From the NCBI GenBank assembly GCA_050951405.1, contig JBMNIZ010000014.1:62001-126000 (forward strand): a DNA stretch of 64,000 nucleotides. The letters are read 5' to 3'. The stretch is from JBMNIZ01 sp050951405. Lineage in GTDB: Bacteria; Bacillota; DULZ01. The translations under genes were made by a program, and so were the position numbers. Positions within the stretch are counted from its first letter, which is position 1; every line of letters begins with the position of its first letter. Shown piece by piece: positions 62,286 through 64,000 of the stretch. A model generated the notes under the pieces. The model ran no database searches and was not told the origin of the DNA. It was given only the letters and a program-made list of their open reading frames with translations.

Positions 62286-63315
62286 AAAGGTGCTGCAAGA
62301 ATTGGTAGGACTTGATTTGGAGAAGGAGCAAGCAGCTCTTGCCACAATTATCCGGACGGCGGGTTCCACACCCCGTAACGTAGGCGCCCAAATGCTGGTT
62401 TTTCCCGATGGCAGAACTGTGGGAACAATTGGAGGCGGCTGTGGAGAGGCGGAAGTGAAAAGAGCGGCTTTGATGTCTTTGGATAGCGGTAAGCACTGCA
62501 TCCATCGAGTTTCCCTGGATAGTACGGTGGCAGCCGACGAGGGGATGGTTTGCGGCGGCAACATGGATGTTTTCATTGAAACCATCAGAGACCTTGCCCC
62601 CTTTCAAAGGATAGCAGATTATTGGCAGAAAAAGGAGACTATTGTTTCCCTGACGATAGTGGGGAGCAATAAGGAGGAAATTATCGGACAGCGGTTTTTC
62701 TTCGACCTGGAAGGAAAAGGTAACTGGCCGGGTCCCCTTCTACCTGCCCAGGTGGAAGAGCAGGCCCGGCGAGGACTAAGCCGGCTGGTAGATTTGCACT
62801 GGCCGGAAGGGGGCGGAGAGGTAAAGGTTTTTGTGCATCCCTTGCTGCCGGTTGCCAATCTCCTCATTTTGGGGGCCGGCTATGTGGGACAGGCCTTGGC
62901 CCGGCTGGCTGGGGAATTGGACTTTAAAATAACCGTGGTGGATGATCGGGCGGAATTCGCCAACCGGCACAGCTTGCCTACGGCTGATGAAATTATCTGT
63001 GACAGTTTTTCCCGGGCTCTCTCTCGTTATCCCCTCACTGCCAATACCTATGTGGTGATTGTCACCAGGGGACATCGTTCTGACGGGGAATGCCTGAAAT
63101 TGGTGATCGATTCGCCTGCCGCTTATGTCGGCATGATAGGCAGCAGGCGCAAGGTCAAGGCGCTTTTTGAAAACTTAGCCGAACAAGGAGTTTCCCGTGA
63201 GCTTCTAAAAACTGTCCACAGCCCCATTGGTTTGGATATCGGCGCTGAAACCCCGGCCGAAATTGCCGTCAGTATCCTGGCTGAAATAATTCAGGTGAGA
63301 CGTGGGCATAATTAA
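62278..63315 (+). CDS. xdhC: XdhC/CoxI family molybdenum-enzyme maturation protein
   Basis: About 345 aa. The N-terminal XdhC_CoxI domain has A-T-I-I-R-T-A-G-S-T-P-R (residues about 20-31) and G-G-G-C-G-E-A-E. The C-terminal Rossmann domain has I-L-G-A-G-Y-V-G-Q-A-L-A near residue 200 and the family end G-M-I-G-S-R-R-K-V, then P-I-G-L-D-I-G-A-E-T-P-A-E-I-A. It inserts or sulfurates the Mo cofactor in xanthine-dehydrogenase-like enzymes. No hydroxylase structural genes are in the window. ATG 62278 overlaps yqeB; GTG 62266 is possible. Confidence 0.93.
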   Translation: MNEKVLQELVGLDLEKEQAALATIIRTAGSTPRNVGAQMLVFPDGRTVGTIGGGCGEAEVKRAALMSLDSGKHCIHRVSLDSTVAADEGMVCGGNMDVFIETIRDLAPFQRIADYWQKKETIVSLTIVGSNKEEIIGQRFFFDLEGKGNWPGPLLPAQVEEQARRGLSRLVDLHWPEGGGEVKVFVHPLLPVANLLILGAGYVGQALARLAGELDFKITVVDDRAEFANRHSLPTADEIICDSFSRALSRYPLTANTYVVIVTRGHRSDGECLKLVIDSPAAYVGMIGSRRKVKALFENLAEQGVSRELLKTVHSPIGLDIGAETPAEIAVSILAEIIQVRRGHN

Positions 63316-63704
63316 TAAGATATTATGGGACTTTTTCCTAAGTTCATCTTTTCGTCCGGGAAAAATTTTTTTGAAATATTTCTCAAGAGAAAAAAAGGAA
63401 ATTACAGGTTTGCGTTGAATATCATTTAACAGACAATGACATATTTAAGCTCAGGTGAACGTTAGTATTTCAGGGGTTAGAGCTGACGAAAATTAGATTT
63501 TAGGCTTTGTTAACTTAGTATGAAAGAAATGAGACCTGAAAGGCCTCTGGTAGGTTTAAAAAAGGGAAAAACCTACAAATGGAAACGCCTAAGTGTAAGA
63601 TAACACGAAAAAAAGATACGTGCAAGCCTTTGAAAAAAATCAGGTCAGCACAAATAGTCCTGATGTAGTACAGGACGGAATGAACCTTGAAATCTGAATA
63701 TTAC
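63316..63704. other. 389-bp non-coding gap between xdhC and the transposase
   Basis: AT-rich sequence without a convincing ORF. Two hairpins are visible: GTAGGTTT / AAACCTAC (63550-63557 and 63569-63576) and GTCCTG / CAGGAC (63657-63662 and 63671-63676). The latter lies 29 nt past the transposase stop, reading leftwards. The element's terminal repeat must lie in here or further left but I could not identify it. Confidence 0.5.
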
Positions 63705-64000
63705 TCAAGCTACCAAAAGCCAGAATAGCCGTTCTTTTTCCGAGTAGTTCACACCAGCGACTTGAGCTGGCGTGAGACCATTGAGGCTGGAATGAGGTCG
63801 GATGAAGTTGTAGAAGAAGATGTAAGTAGCAATAAGTCTATTGGCAGATTCAAATGAATTAAAACCTCTTTTAGGTTTGTACCAAGCTTTAAATTGCCCA
63901 TTAAAAGCCTCAAGAACGTTGTTATTGATTAAGTCATCAAAGTCTTCAACGCGTATATGTTCAGCTTGTGGAAAGAACAAAGAAGCAGGCTGCAGATAGG
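63705..64000 (-). CDS. DDE-type transposase, C-terminal part (cut by window edge)
   Basis: The frame is open to the right edge, so the N-terminal part lies outside. The visible 98 residues hold the last part of a DDE/RNase H-like catalytic core: N-N-N-V-L-E-A-F-N-G-Q-F-K-A-W-Y-K-P-K-R-G-F with the catalytic Glu, then F-F-Y-N-F-I-R-P-H-S-S-L-N-G-L-T-P-A-Q-V-A-G-V. This pattern is like IS6-type or related DDE elements; the family cannot be fixed without the rest. It marks the end of the molybdenum-hydroxylase region. Confidence 0.85.
   Translation of the reverse strand, partial: YLQPASLFFPQAEHIRVEDFDDLINNNVLEAFNGQFKAWYKPKRGFNSFESANRLIATYIFFYNFIRPHSSLNGLTPAQVAGVNYSEKERLFWLLVA

Noticed and set aside
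1..64000. CRISPR array, prophage, toxin-antitoxin or restriction-modification system
   Set aside because: No regularly spaced repeats, phage structural genes, small paired toxin-antitoxin ORFs or endonuclease genes were found; the only mobile signals are the intron remnant and the edge transposase.

Overview
The window looks like a chromosomal segment from an anaerobic, Gram-positive, clostridial-type Firmicute (Clostridia or Peptococcia/Moorellia grade). The evidence is a T-box leader before ileS, PyrR attenuators, DivIVA, SepF, YggT, RemA, an SLH protein, the PASTA-kinase/PP2C/FHA/FtsW cluster, an oxygen-labile iron-sulfur serine dehydratase, and the selenium-dependent molybdenum-hydroxylase maturation genes yqeC-mocA-yqeB-xdhC. 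GTG and TTG starts are common and most genes have a strong Shine-Dalgarno site. I cannot name the species.

Layout. 1-3.7 kb: division genes (partial HlyD-like adaptor, yggS, sepF, proC, yggT, divIVA). 3.7-6.8 kb: T-box-controlled ileS. 6.9-11.3 kb: pduL-like acyltransferase, DUF5665, a TraR/DksA zinc-finger protein, a cluster of hairpin repeats, then lspA-rluD-hslO. 11.4-18.3 kb: an orphan DNA methyltransferase, then pyrR-B-C-K-D-F-E with two PyrR attenuators and no carAB. 18.4-27.7 kb: rqc2 (minus strand, frameshifted), a Ca2+ ATPase, then yicC-remA-gmk-rpoZ-coaBC-metK. 27.8-30 kb: a NimA-like flavoprotein, tRNA-Thr(CGT), a secreted SLH protein and an ACT protein. 30-37.6 kb: a minus-strand operon (steA, steB, a GT2 glycosyltransferase, an MraY-like transferase, DUF3866) divergent from a large membrane alkaline-phosphatase-superfamily protein, plausibly an envelope/division module. 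37.6-52.6 kb: priA-def-fmt-DUF116-yugP-rsmB-fhaA-fhaB-stp-ftsW-pbpA-prkC-rsgA-rpe. 52.6-56 kb: gatCAB, followed by a remnant of a group II intron. 56.3-60 kb: an XRE-cupin regulator, a fold-type II PLP enzyme and the serine dehydratase sdaAB-sdaAA. 60-63.3 kb: the selenium/molybdenum hydroxylase maturation operon. The right edge holds a truncated transposase.

Sequence quality. Between about 40.35 and 51.91 kb almost every gene is broken by single-base indels, many of them in short homopolymers. The exception is the PP2C phosphatase. The broken genes are housekeeping or essential (def, fmt, rsmB, ftsW, rsgA, rpe), and each protein can be followed across frames with its catalytic motifs intact. 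This fits a low-quality stretch of assembly far better than real gene decay. I annotate these as single genes spanning the frames. Isolated similar errors are likely in rqc2 (near 18,620) and at the end of yqeC (near 60,865).

I found no clear defence system, CRISPR array, prophage or biosynthetic cluster. The least explained items are the hairpin-repeat cluster at 8.65-8.81 kb, the ORF-less group II intron remnant after gatB, the 8-bp palindrome at the yqeC promoter, and the SteA/SteB/glycosyltransferase/phosphatase-like envelope locus.
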